From the NCBI RefSeq assembly GCF_900452415.1, contig NZ_UGNX01000001.1:744001-808000 (forward strand): a stretch of 64,000 bases of DNA, given 5' to 3'. Positions 25,267-34,207 of the stretch are shown here, piece by piece. The notes under the pieces were generated by a model. It had not been told where the DNA came from, searched no databases, and saw nothing but the letters and a program-made list of their open reading frames with translations. This DNA comes from Legionella cincinnatiensis (lineage in GTDB: Bacteria > Pseudomonadota > Gammaproteobacteria > Legionellales > Legionellaceae). The number at the start of each line of letters is the position of its first letter. The stretch's first letter is position 1. The translations under genes and the position numbers were made by a program.

Positions 25267-25283
25267 TAGAATTACCAAGATTG

Positions 25284-25805
25284 TTATTTATCTCTAGTTG
25301 AGTATATAAAGCTATGTAGTTCATTTTGAAAATCATCATAAGTAAGATCCGAATCATCGAAAAAATCATATATATCTTTATATTTTATGAATAAACGAAT
25401 GATTCGTTCTTTTTCTTGTTCAATATTTTCAATAGCTCTAGATAGCCCAAGGCATCTTGATAAATTTGGTTTACCATTGAATGATTTGTTTGGATAAGGA
25501 TAGATTATTAATGGAAAACATCCCCCTGTATGGTCTATGACAACAAAACCGCATTTATTTTGCATAGGCACTGGATATATTTCTAGATAAATCTTTGTAT
25601 TGCCTATGCCTAATAATCGAAACTCTTGTTTATCTTTGAGTGAGTTAATAAGCTCATCTATTTTTAGCCTAAGTGTTTCTTCGCACTCATTAAATGTGTA
25701 GTATTCTAAAAATGCAGCACATATTACAGTTCTATAACAGGGTGCATTTTTTAGGTATTCTGATTTAGCAAAGTTATCATCTACAACATATTTAAAATTT
25801 CTCAT
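25284..25805 (-). CDS. Unknown soluble protein
   Basis: The start MRNFKYVVDDNF follows AGAGGA; the product is 173 residues. It has a mixed alpha/beta pattern with KIYLEIYPVPMQNKCGFVVIDHTGGCFPLIIYPYP in the middle and an acidic C-terminal helix region (IYDFFDDSDLTYDDFQNEL). No family was recognised. It stands alone between block B and the phosphotransferase cargo and is AT-rich like other accessory genes here. Confidence 0.55.
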   Translation of the reverse strand: MRNFKYVVDDNFAKSEYLKNAPCYRTVICAAFLEYYTFNECEETLRLKIDELINSLKDKQEFRLLGIGNTKIYLEIYPVPMQNKCGFVVIDHTGGCFPLIIYPYPNKSFNGKPNLSRCLGLSRAIENIEQEKERIIRLFIKYKDIYDFFDDSDLTYDDFQNELHSFIYSTRDK

Positions 25806-26269
25806 TAAAAATCCTCTTATAAAAACAAAGAAAAAACAGTACTCATTCAATCAAATGAATACATTCTTTAGTTTTAAGAGCTTTGTCGAAAAAAATCGCA
25901 CCTAATAATTGACTTTTTGAACAACATTTTCTAGAATACACTTGTCAAAGAAAATCCTAGTAGCTCTTAAAGCTAAGACCAATAACAGGTCCACCTTTCA
26001 GTATAGCACATAAATTGTACTTATCCAGTTTATTTACTTTTTCCTAACAATTAAGTCAAAAAATGAACAGATATTAGTTACATCTACGGTGAGTTGGTAC
26101 ACGTATCTTAAAAACGTCTTCTCCATAAGCTAAAATAAAAGCCTATCCCTTAGGCAAAAAGAAAGACCTGAACCTATATATATGATCCATATTTAATTTG
26201 AAGGTTTCATTACCAACTTGTGCTTGAGCAGACAAAAATTTACCAGAACTTGATGCTTTCAATGAATAT
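25806..26269. other. Gap with possible coding debris
   Basis: No intact gene was found. Minus-strand frames contain short pieces such as LKGGPVIGLSF and LNMDHIYIGSGLSF that look like beta-barrel outer-membrane protein strands, separated by stops. They may be the ruins of such a gene; this is weakly supported. Confidence 0.25.
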
Positions 26270-27274
26270 TCATTCTCTAGTTGAAAATAATGTTTCTAAC
26301 AATGATTTTAGAAACGCTTCTTCTGACCGAATATATTTTATACAAGATATCATTTTTTCTTCGATAATTTCGCGTCCTTTTAATATTTCAGCTTCATCAG
26401 AAGAAATCTCGCCAAGCATGCGATGTATGTTAAATTCAGTCCATGCCAATACACAATGTCCTAGCCATCCTGTAAATGCTTGATGGGGAGATGTTATCCA
26501 TGGTTTAGAAGTATGTTGATGGTATGTGGTGATCAGTTTCTTCAAAAAGGGGGTATTTACTTTCTGATATAAAATAATGCCACTCCATTCCAACCCATAT
26601 CCTATTATTTCTAACATAGGATTCATTAAGCCTGCGCTTTCCCAGTCAATAATATGTGGTTTACTGTGACTATCCCAAAGCACATTCTGAATGTGCATGT
26701 CTCTATGTGTAATAACTGACTCTTGTTTGAGGGTTGGGATTGCCTGAAAATAGACTTGATTCCAATCTAAAATGACTGGCAATAACGCCATCAAATCAGA
26801 ATGTTTGGCGCGCTCAATCAATTTTACCCAATGCGTATCTTCAAAGTAATCGTACTGGGCTTCATCCGTTCCAGTATGATGAACATCTGCCAAATGCATT
26901 AACGAATACAGTTCGCCGATAGCAGTAGCATGCTCAAGCGTTAACTTAGGCTCATCAAGTAAATGACCGGTTATGTAGGGGTAAATTATATAATGTTCTT
27001 TATCGACGTTGATGACATACTCATCATTAAAAGCTAAAGCATTAACCGCAGGTATTGCATTTTTAGCCATCTCATTGGCAATTTGCTCGGAGTGTTCATA
27101 GGTCGTTTTAAAATGACTTTTAGCGGTAATATGTGGATTTAACCGTTTAATAGCATAGGTACCTTTGCTGGTTTCTATTTTAATCATGGTATGCAGAGCA
27201 CCGCCTTTGAGCAATTCAGGCTGTGCTTTTAACTCACCTAGTTGCACTTTTTCTATCAATGGTTGCATTTTCAT
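26270..27274 (-). CDS. APH-family phosphotransferase
   Basis: From the ATG at 27274 (MKMQPLIEK) the protein is 334 residues. It has N-lobe KIETSKGTYAIKRLNPHI (ATP-binding Lys), the catalytic VITHRDMHIQNVLWD (HRD...N) and the metal-binding PHIIDWESAGLMNP. This layout is an APH/choline-kinase-like fold acting on small-molecule hydroxyls. The substrate is unknown. It is at the end of a minus-strand run of broken and intact modifying-enzyme genes, and its codon use is like theirs. Confidence 0.82.
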   Translation of the reverse strand: MKMQPLIEKVQLGELKAQPELLKGGALHTMIKIETSKGTYAIKRLNPHITAKSHFKTTYEHSEQIANEMAKNAIPAVNALAFNDEYVINVDKEHYIIYPYITGHLLDEPKLTLEHATAIGELYSLMHLADVHHTGTDEAQYDYFEDTHWVKLIERAKHSDLMALLPVILDWNQVYFQAIPTLKQESVITHRDMHIQNVLWDSHSKPHIIDWESAGLMNPMLEIIGYGLEWSGIILYQKVNTPFLKKLITTYHQHTSKPWITSPHQAFTGWLGHCVLAWTEFNIHRMLGEISSDEAEILKGREIIEEKMISCIKYIRSEEAFLKSLLETLFSTRE

Positions 27275-27332
27275 TAAATGCGTTCTCAAAATATCTTTTG
27301 GTTACAATGAATGTATTTGCCTAACAAAAACA

Positions 27333-27754
27333 TCATCGCAAATTTTTGCGTAAAAAATAAAATGTTGAATTGTTATCAAAGCCTTTTCTTTCAAACTCAA
27401 CGTAGTACCCAAGTTTTTTATAGAAATCCAGTGCTTCCCAGTCAAATGTATTCACTGCTATAAAATTACATCCACTTTTTTCTGCAAGTTCTTCTGCTTT
27501 TTGCATCAGTTGTGTGCCATACCCCATGCCACGAAGTGTTTCTTTTACCCAAAGCTGCCCAACGAATAAGCCGCCGTACATATTATCTCCACCACATCCG
27601 CCAACTATAGTTCCATCCTCATTACGAATAAAAAACCCAAAGAAATCCAGTGCCTTCATCCCCTTTTTTTTTTGGCTATCGCTGTAATGGCATCATTTAA
27701 TAATTGGATATCTTCTGATTTTGGGTTTGATTCATAACTTATTTCATACTTCAT
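27333..27754 (-). pseudogene. GNAT acetyltransferase split by a frameshift at A10
   Basis: The natural start at 27754 (MKYEISYESNPKSED, AAGGAA upstream) reads to a run of ten A on the coding strand (27664-27673) and then stops after KKKRG. Dropping one A joins it to MKALDFFGFFIRNEDGTIVGG and the rest of a GNAT (LWVKETLRGMGYGTQLMQKAEELAEKSG, ALDFYKKLGYYVEF), giving one protein of about 140 residues. Either the gene is broken, or the A tract switches it on and off by slippage, or a sequencing error exists. A second start inside (27659) could make the acetyl-CoA-binding part alone. Confidence 0.75.
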
Positions 27755-27807
27755 AGCGGGTTCCTTATTTAAATTCTTTACCTATGCATGAGACAACAGT
27801 GGAAACA

Positions 27808-27993
27808 TCAACTGATTTTCATCGAATAACACAGTTTTTTTGCCTCAACAAAAAGCATTTCATCCCTCTCATGTTCATCGATAGGAATTATCTCATATGA
27901 TGAACAATCCTTTGGGGCAAAACCAAGTCGCACAAAAGGGCTGTTTTCATCTAAAGTATGGGTTAATTCGATGAAGTGATAGGGAAATTTCAT
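27808..27993 (-). pseudogene. Cyclase/kynurenine-formamidase-like N-terminal fragment
   Basis: The first 20 residues (MKFPYHFIELTHTLDENSP) match the start of cyclase-family (PF04199) metal hydrolases, which are normally over 200 residues long. After that the 61-residue frame diverges and ends without the HxGTHxD metal motif. It lies 4 bp after a double GNAT gene on the same strand. It is best read as a deletion remnant, though a short functional peptide cannot be excluded. Confidence 0.5.
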
Positions 27994-27997
27994 TTTA

Positions 27998-28993
27998 TTA
28001 TTTCACTTTTTTGGTAAACCATAATATCAAATCATCATCCAAACAAACCATTTTTCCTGGATCAACTGGTTTATAGTCATAAGTGACTCCCAACCCATCA
28101 GGAATATAGCCGCGCTTGATGTAGAGTCTTTGCGCCTGTCCATAGCCCCCATCTTGTCCACCATATAAGCCAACGCCAAGACCAACATTAGAGTGTTGAC
28201 TTGCTGCTTTTTCTTCAGCGACTGTTAGTAAGGTACTTCCTATCCCAAATTTTCGAAAAGAAGGTAATACATTTAAGTCCATAATTTCTGGGATTTTTTT
28301 ATGAGCAAAGGGTTCATAGAGTGATGCCCATTTTAGCGTAACATAGCCGGCGATTTGATCTTGAAAATAAGCCAACCATACGACTCGTTCAGCCTGTTGT
28401 TGTTCTTGGTAATACTTCTCAAATAACGACGCAGGTTTTTGCCAATTTGCTTTTTGAAAAGCATCGACCAGAAAGGGGATATCAGATAACGCCAGTGCTT
28501 TGATAACAATTGACTGTTGGTTTATTGCTAAAGGTTCAAGCTGTTTCATCATATACACCATATTCCACTCATATCCGGCGGGTTTTAAATCAAAAAGAGC
28601 TTTAAAACCAACCGACTGATAGAACAGATACGTTTTAAGATAATTCTCTTCTGATTCAGAAGGGCTTAGAGTTTCAACGGTTATAGTTTTAGCACCTTGC
28701 TTTATAGCAAAATGACAAGCCTCATCTATTAATTGCTTTCCAACACCTTGGCGGTGAAAATCACGTCTCACAGCCATCCAATATATGTTGGCATTATTTG
28801 AATAAGGAAAATCAATTGAAATAAGACCAACGTAGTTATCATTCCTTTTCGCGGCGAAATTTATACGTTTTGTTACGCCTATTGCATAATGCTCATTTGC
28901 TTCGGGTAATCCGAAGTACTCGGGTAACTCCGTTGTAATTGTTTGACATAAGGCTTTAGCTAGTTCACCCGTTATTTTTTCAATTTGAATCAT
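27998..28993 (-). CDS. Tandem-domain GNAT acetyltransferase
   Basis: A 331-residue protein with two GNAT domains. The first (1-150) has WMAVRRDFHRQGVGKQLIDEA, a full acetyl-CoA loop, and LFYQSVGFK. The second (165-330) has IMDLNVLPSFRKFGIGSTLLTVAEEKA and QAQRLYIKRGYIPDG. The ATG follows AGGGAA and overlaps the end of the upstream kinase-like gene by 14 bases, so the two are translated together. A substrate cannot be named. The pairing with a phosphotransferase-fold gene mirrors the plus-strand GrpB-GNAT/APH pair at 20490-22396. Confidence 0.83.
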   Translation of the reverse strand: MIQIEKITGELAKALCQTITTELPEYFGLPEANEHYAIGVTKRINFAAKRNDNYVGLISIDFPYSNNANIYWMAVRRDFHRQGVGKQLIDEACHFAIKQGAKTITVETLSPSESEENYLKTYLFYQSVGFKALFDLKPAGYEWNMVYMMKQLEPLAINQQSIVIKALALSDIPFLVDAFQKANWQKPASLFEKYYQEQQQAERVVWLAYFQDQIAGYVTLKWASLYEPFAHKKIPEIMDLNVLPSFRKFGIGSTLLTVAEEKAASQHSNVGLGVGLYGGQDGGYGQAQRLYIKRGYIPDGLGVTYDYKPVDPGKMVCLDDDLILWFTKKVK

Positions 28994-30056
28994 GATATTT
29001 TCCCTGCTGCAGTATTTCGAGTATCTCCTTCATAGGATTTGATGGAAACGGAGTTGACTTATCTTTCTGAATTTCTTTATAAAATTCATGCATTTTTTCT
29101 GCAATAGGAGCATTTTTAGATAATATTTCATTTATTTTATCGGGCAGCTTAATTGAAAGTTTATTTGTTAAGTAATCGCCTAACGTTTTATCCCAATGTT
29201 CTTTTCCTGCATAGGCTGTTAGAACACCATGTAGCAGATTGACTGAATAACTACATCTATCATAATTTTCGTGGTCTTTTACAAAATTAAGTTCAGTCAT
29301 TGATAAATCAAATTTCTTTGACAGTGCCAAACCAAAATCACTGAGGTAAATGTCATCCTCATCAGCTAAAATGTTATGAAAATGGGCGTCCATATGAAGA
29401 AAACTATTTTTATGCATAAATTCTAAAACCGTTCCAAATGATTTATTCAATTTTTCTAGATAATTGATTGAATCTAATTCAGCGATACTTGATGACAAAA
29501 CTTCTTTTAAATGTTGGTGTAAATTTTTCGGGAAATGCTCAAGAAATAATAAAACACTGGTGTTGGTACTATTTAGACCATGTATACGCTCTTTGATATG
29601 TTTGTTATTTTCCCAATAATCTAAATATTTTTCTGTAGATTCCCAATAGGAAAGGTCTGTTTTACTTAAAGAATTCGGGATAATTCGCCAGCTATACATA
29701 ATTGGGAAATTGGGGCATTTACCACTCATCACCCAGTTGGTTGTCATGATGTGTGCTGCAAGCTCACGCCAAGCGCTAAAACCAGCTGAGCCAATACCAT
29801 ATTGATAGCACATTGGTAATTTAAAAATATTAGCCGTCGACATGAAGTTATCTGGTTTTAGTTCAAGTTCAGTAATTGGAACCCTTTTTACAAAAACGGG
29901 GATATTTTCGATGTCTATTTGAACAGTGGTGCCTCCAATACCAGCATGCATCTCTTTTCCGGTAGACAGGACTGCTTGTAATTGTTGATTGCTCATACAC
30001 GATAATGTGTTAGAGACAATAGTATATTTTTCAGTTCGCTTAGATAAGGTTTTCAT
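28980..30056 (-). CDS. Protein-kinase-like phosphotransferase
   Basis: A 358-residue protein with a kinase fold: a glycine-containing HAGIGGTTVQIDI, the Lys strand PVFVKRVPITELE, the catalytic loop FLHMDAHFHNILAD (H-M-D replaces HRD, with conserved N) and YLSDFGLALS (DFG). The C-lobe then runs through NYDRCSYSVNLLHG. Such bacterial kinase-like proteins often sit beside antibiotic-modifying or toxin genes. The target, protein or small molecule, is unknown. It heads a minus-strand pair with the double GNAT. Confidence 0.8.
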   Translation of the reverse strand: MKTLSKRTEKYTIVSNTLSCMSNQQLQAVLSTGKEMHAGIGGTTVQIDIENIPVFVKRVPITELELKPDNFMSTANIFKLPMCYQYGIGSAGFSAWRELAAHIMTTNWVMSGKCPNFPIMYSWRIIPNSLSKTDLSYWESTEKYLDYWENNKHIKERIHGLNSTNTSVLLFLEHFPKNLHQHLKEVLSSSIAELDSINYLEKLNKSFGTVLEFMHKNSFLHMDAHFHNILADEDDIYLSDFGLALSKKFDLSMTELNFVKDHENYDRCSYSVNLLHGVLTAYAGKEHWDKTLGDYLTNKLSIKLPDKINEILSKNAPIAEKMHEFYKEIQKDKSTPFPSNPMKEILEILQQGKYHDSN

Positions 30057-30151
30057 TTTTGTACTTGTCGGTTATAGCTTTAGATCTAAATTCCCATCAG
30101 ATGATTGAAATTTAGTAATTAGAATAAATTGTATCATAATGCGCGATTGAA

Positions 30152-32128
30152 TTAGGTGTTGAATATCGGCATAGGTGTTTTTGCCTGTTTTTTGCAACTT
30201 AAAGGTAAAGGAATTCGAATTTTGTAAACTTCTCCACCATTTACTATCATAAAAGCCTGTCCTTTAGGTAAAGACACAATATCATCTACCCCAATCATTG
30301 GCACTGAGGAAGTCTGAACTCGATCCTCATTTGTCGTATTAAAATAAACCCCATCATCCCCATGTGGCGTATCATTAACCATAGAAACTTGGGTATGTCC
30401 AACTACTCCTACTTGAGGAAGAACTTTAACCAACAGATTAGCTGTTTCTTCATTTTTAACTCGTAACATAATAAGTGTATTAAAATTACCCTCAGAAACT
30501 TCAGCCTTAGCCCTAGATCCAAGAGCAACTTCCATATCCTGAATGGTCTGAGCATAAGCAGTAACTTGAAACCCAGCTCCACCCGCTTTATTGAGAATTT
30601 TCACAAACGAATCCTGGATAATTTCAGAAAGCTCATCACAATGAAGATTCAAGGTATATCGGGCATTAGGTTCCTTGTAGATTTTACCGGCTGTGGATAC
30701 TAGATCTGATAAGAAGGCTTTACCCACTGCCTGAGCGATATTGGGATTAGTCAGACTATCCAAGCCAATATAGAGTACCTTTTTATTTTTAATGACATCC
30801 ATCAATTCAATATCTCCTGGCTCAGCTTTGGATGACAGAACTTTAGAAGCATTACTTTTATTGATTTCCGATAATACTGGACCAACACTGGCTGTTATTT
30901 TGTCATAATAGTGTTTATCCATAATGGCTGCATCGTAGAGATCGATTAGGATTTGGTCGTGCAGTGCTTCTGCATTGTTATTTTTGATGGTTCTGTTGAT
31001 GTGTTCCTTCACATATTGAGTAACTGCCTGATGGCGTTCCATAGGAGACTTGGTTTTATTGTTCTTACCAATTTTACTGTCGTGCTCCTCGATAATTTCT
31101 TCTATGTTTTGATGATAGTTGGGATAGTGATTTGGCAGGATGGTATCTGCATAGGTCATAAGTAGCTGGTCGAGTCTACTAATATAGAAAGCAATTGATT
31201 GGTAAGTGATGGGTTGTTTCATTTCTTCCAAGCAAATAGCTACAATATTGACGTATTTCCATGCAAAGGCTGCAAACTGTTTTCCTTCACCTTCAGCAGA
31301 GATCGCATCAGTGATGCGTGTTGCAACTTCGCTGATTTGATCATAGTTTTTGAGTGGGTTGTATCGTGCTGATTGATTAGGAAAGCCTAAATGGACGATT
31401 TTAAAATCATCCACTCTTCCTGATACTTCGCATGCTGCAATCATGTCTCGCACTAAGTCTTGGTCACCTTTAGGATCTACAACAATGACCGCATCTCCAT
31501 TTCTAATATCCTGATTAATGAGGATGCTGGCTAATCTTGTTTTACCTACTCTGGTGGTACCAACAACAAAAGTATGGCCGACGCGGACATCTTGAGGAAT
31601 ATAGATAAGTTTATCTTCTTCACCGACACCATGTAAGAATGGACTTCCGCCAACTGGTGGATCCGGTCTAAATGGATTGAGTTTTGAACGTTTGTTTAAC
31701 CATTTGGCTAATCGAATATGCTCATGGTTTTGACAAAAACGCCGTACTGCTTGATAACAAGATCCTCTTTGCATGAATTTTTCATTTTTGACTTGTTTGA
31801 TTTGATGAAGCTTTTGCGTATGGCTTGGTCGCCAACGAAATCCTTTGCCAAGAAATAGCCAGTTTTTGGATAATGGAATTTCTGATGTAGAAAGGGCATA
31901 AGTGGGCATTGCCAATAGTCGATGGTGGTAGCGTTTTACTCTTATTGCTTGCCATGCTCTATAGAGACCTGGAATGGCTAAAGTAATGAAAGCATAGGAA
32001 CTCATGCTTTGAGTGAGCAAGAATAAATGAGGTTGGCTGTAAGTCAGAAATGCTAATGAAAAACAAGTAATCGCAGACCATGCTTCTGTCGGTTCTCGTA
32101 GTAAATTATTAATTGGATAGTTCGTCAT
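30152..32128 (-). CDS. traD: Type IV coupling protein TraD (SXT/TOL type)
   Basis: The start MTNYPINNLLREP is fixed by a 4-base ATGA overlap with the upstream membrane gene; the product is 658 residues. Two membrane helices lie near residues 25-60. The VirD4-type ATPase shows Walker A VGTTRVGKT near 180-190, then VIVVDPKGDQ, and NLHCDELSEI (Walker B region) near 495. The coupling protein delivers the relaxase-DNA complex to the secretion channel at the inner membrane. It is the last gene of the conjugation operon. Length is normal for the family. Confidence 0.92.
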   Translation of the reverse strand: MTNYPINNLLREPTEAWSAITCFSLAFLTYSQPHLFLLTQSMSSYAFITLAIPGLYRAWQAIRVKRYHHRLLAMPTYALSTSEIPLSKNWLFLGKGFRWRPSHTQKLHQIKQVKNEKFMQRGSCYQAVRRFCQNHEHIRLAKWLNKRSKLNPFRPDPPVGGSPFLHGVGEEDKLIYIPQDVRVGHTFVVGTTRVGKTRLASILINQDIRNGDAVIVVDPKGDQDLVRDMIAACEVSGRVDDFKIVHLGFPNQSARYNPLKNYDQISEVATRITDAISAEGEGKQFAAFAWKYVNIVAICLEEMKQPITYQSIAFYISRLDQLLMTYADTILPNHYPNYHQNIEEIIEEHDSKIGKNNKTKSPMERHQAVTQYVKEHINRTIKNNNAEALHDQILIDLYDAAIMDKHYYDKITASVGPVLSEINKSNASKVLSSKAEPGDIELMDVIKNKKVLYIGLDSLTNPNIAQAVGKAFLSDLVSTAGKIYKEPNARYTLNLHCDELSEIIQDSFVKILNKAGGAGFQVTAYAQTIQDMEVALGSRAKAEVSEGNFNTLIMLRVKNEETANLLVKVLPQVGVVGHTQVSMVNDTPHGDDGVYFNTTNEDRVQTSSVPMIGVDDIVSLPKGQAFMIVNGGEVYKIRIPLPLSCKKQAKTPMPIFNT

Positions 32129-32448
32129 AGTGACTTCCATAACATAAGTGCATCAATAAACAGAAAGAGTACTAATAAGTACCATCGTACTTTAAGTGCA
32201 GTTTTATATTGTTCCGTATTTATTGGGTTTTGTTTATGTATGCGTTGTACTAGCTTTGGCCATAGCAGGATGAGACTTGTGTAAAAGAGTGTACGTAATA
32301 CAATAAACCAGGGTTGAAATACTGGTTGTTGTAAATAGTTTATTACCTTGGTATTGATGAGCAATGGTGCCAGGATGAGTAAAGCTGTGATTGGTAAAAG
32401 AATTTGAAGTATGACTATAATGGTTGAACGCATGTAGTTTTTTATCAT
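32125..32448 (-). CDS. Small inner-membrane protein of the conjugation operon
   Basis: A 107-residue protein with three hydrophobic segments (about residues 8-30, 45-65 and 88-105) and a basic cytoplasmic loop (KLVQRIHKQNPINTEQYKTALKVR). It overlaps the TraD start by 4 bases, so it is translated with TraD. A small membrane gene in this position is usual in GI-type elements; its exact role is not known. The family is not recognisable beyond this context. Confidence 0.65.
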   Translation of the reverse strand: MIKNYMRSTIIVILQILLPITALLILAPLLINTKVINYLQQPVFQPWFIVLRTLFYTSLILLWPKLVQRIHKQNPINTEQYKTALKVRWYLLVLFLFIDALMLWKSL

Positions 32449-32462
32449 AGGGAAGGCTCCAA

Positions 32463-32636
32463 ATGAGAAAGGTATTTCGATTTTTGGTTGTAGTGCTTAA
32501 TGCAATTGTTGGTGTTGCGGAAGATAAACCTAACAATCGCTACATGAGTGTTTCTGAGGCTCGAAGGAAATATGAGGCTGGTTTGATTAGTATGCGTGCA
32601 TATAACGAAGCCTTTGAACGCAAGGATGTGTTTTAA
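32463..32636 (+). CDS. Plus-strand 57-residue protein inside the minus-strand tra operon
   Basis: The frame from ATG 32463 encodes a hydrophobic N terminus (VFRFLVVVLNAIVGVA, possibly a membrane anchor or signal) and a polar C-terminal helix: YMSVSEARRKYEAGLISMRAYNEAF. The last part resembles short SHOCT-like helices. An AAGG lies upstream. The gap it fills (32449-32641) holds no minus-strand gene of comparable quality. It is therefore the only plus-strand gene in 18 kb of conjugation genes. Real expression is not certain. Confidence 0.45.
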   Translation: MRKVFRFLVVVLNAIVGVAEDKPNNRYMSVSEARRKYEAGLISMRAYNEAFERKDVF

Positions 32637-32641
32637 GCAAA

Positions 32642-34195
32642 TCATAATGCCCCCTTGGAGGCAATTTTTACTCCTGTTTTGGCTACATGCATTCCTGATT
32701 GAGTTATGCTTTCACTATTTCGCTCAGAGCCATCGATTAAATCCATTAATCCTGCTCCTGCTTCTCCGCCAAAGTGACTGGAGAGTTTAAGCAACAATAC
32801 AGGTGCTACAAAATAAAACATTACTGCCATATTTTTCATGGCGGCAACTGCATCATTTTCACCTAATGGATCTAGAACCGAACGCTCAATAAAGCCCACC
32901 AGATGCCAGAGGTATTGCAGAAAAATCGCCATCACAAATAAAGCACACAAACTGCCTAATGCTCTTGGACTATAACAACTTAGTGACAGAACTAACGGCG
33001 TTAAGATAATTAAAAAGAACATGAAAAATGCCTGCATCACCGGTAAGGTTTGCATGATTGATTCACGTTTGAGTGGCGTTGTGGTCCATGATTTGATCCA
33101 TTGACCGGAGTTAACCAGTGTATGAGTAATGGCTGATCCAATTTTTCCATTGTTGTTGTCCATCAAATTTTTAACTGAGTTCGTTTGCATGTCTTTGCTC
33201 TCACTGAGTAGCATTTTGGCAATGAACTCTTCGGCACTAATATCTGCTTTCCAAGCTTTGGGATGTTTGGCTTTGTATTGGCGTACTCGTTCAAGCATGG
33301 CATAGTAGTTCAGATGTCGATTATAAAAACTTGCTTTGTTGGATACTTCGACCAGATCACCACGTATTTTATTCCACCATTGCTGACAGGATGGATAACC
33401 TTCTTCTGGCAATTGTTCTAGTGGTATATCACCACGGTTGGCTGCTTTTTCAAGATTAGGATTGGGTGCCTGATTAAAGGTAAATCCTGGAACTGGTTTA
33501 CGCGCATGGAGTTTGCTGTAATACATTTTTTGCAGAATCTTTGAACCCATCCAATTTAAATCGTCTTCACCTCCATAGCGCTTGAGCATAGGATCCAATT
33601 CGCTTGCTTCATGTTTCTCGCTATTAAATTGAGTTTTGGCTTCAATAAAGCATTGCCGGTGAAATTCTAAAGCCTGTTTTCGTATATCCTGAGGCAAATA
33701 GGTGGACACTAGATCGCCTTGAATGGATTGCAAACTGTCTGTGCAGCCAGTCACTTTCATCAAGCTGTAAGTGAAACTGGACATGAAGTTTTGGATGATG
33801 GCAAAACCAATGGGAATTTTTACTTGATTGGTTAACAGATCGGCAAAAGCTTCATCATAGGTAGTCCCACTGTCTCCAATCACAGCAGTTGTAGGACTTT
33901 TCATACCACATAGAGGTTTAAATTGAAGTGCTTTAGTTTCTAATGGCACACAAGGATAGACAAACAAACTGCAAATCAGAAAAGTAATCGCCAGCTCATA
34001 AAGAAAATGATTTAAAGCATGTTCTACCGCAAAGAATGCTCCAGCAGGATTAAGTACATTTTTTAAGAAACGATATCCAATAGCTAAAAAACCAAGATAC
34101 AAAAGTCCTGTTTGCCACAATGCATTAAAGAGCACTTCATATTGTTGCCAACCAAGATAGGTGGTATAGAGCGATAAAGGATTAAAGACAATCAT
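32642..34195 (-). CDS. TraG-like mating-pair protein (TraG N-terminal domain)
   Basis: A 517-residue membrane protein. N-terminal and C-terminal hydrophobic blocks (about 25-100 and 390-480) flank a periplasmic middle with CGMKSPTTAVIGDSGTTYDEAFADLLTNQ and several Cys. This matches the TraG N-terminal domain family used for mating-pair stabilisation and pilus assembly in F-like and GI-type systems. The large C-terminal periplasmic part of F TraG is absent, as usual for GI-type elements. It is 12 bp from the preceding gene in the same operon. Confidence 0.82.
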   Translation of the reverse strand: MIVFNPLSLYTTYLGWQQYEVLFNALWQTGLLYLGFLAIGYRFLKNVLNPAGAFFAVEHALNHFLYELAITFLICSLFVYPCVPLETKALQFKPLCGMKSPTTAVIGDSGTTYDEAFADLLTNQVKIPIGFAIIQNFMSSFTYSLMKVTGCTDSLQSIQGDLVSTYLPQDIRKQALEFHRQCFIEAKTQFNSEKHEASELDPMLKRYGGEDDLNWMGSKILQKMYYSKLHARKPVPGFTFNQAPNPNLEKAANRGDIPLEQLPEEGYPSCQQWWNKIRGDLVEVSNKASFYNRHLNYYAMLERVRQYKAKHPKAWKADISAEEFIAKMLLSESKDMQTNSVKNLMDNNNGKIGSAITHTLVNSGQWIKSWTTTPLKRESIMQTLPVMQAFFMFFLIILTPLVLSLSCYSPRALGSLCALFVMAIFLQYLWHLVGFIERSVLDPLGENDAVAAMKNMAVMFYFVAPVLLLKLSSHFGGEAGAGLMDLIDGSERNSESITQSGMHVAKTGVKIASKGAL

Positions 34196-34207
34196 GATGA
34201 GACTCTT

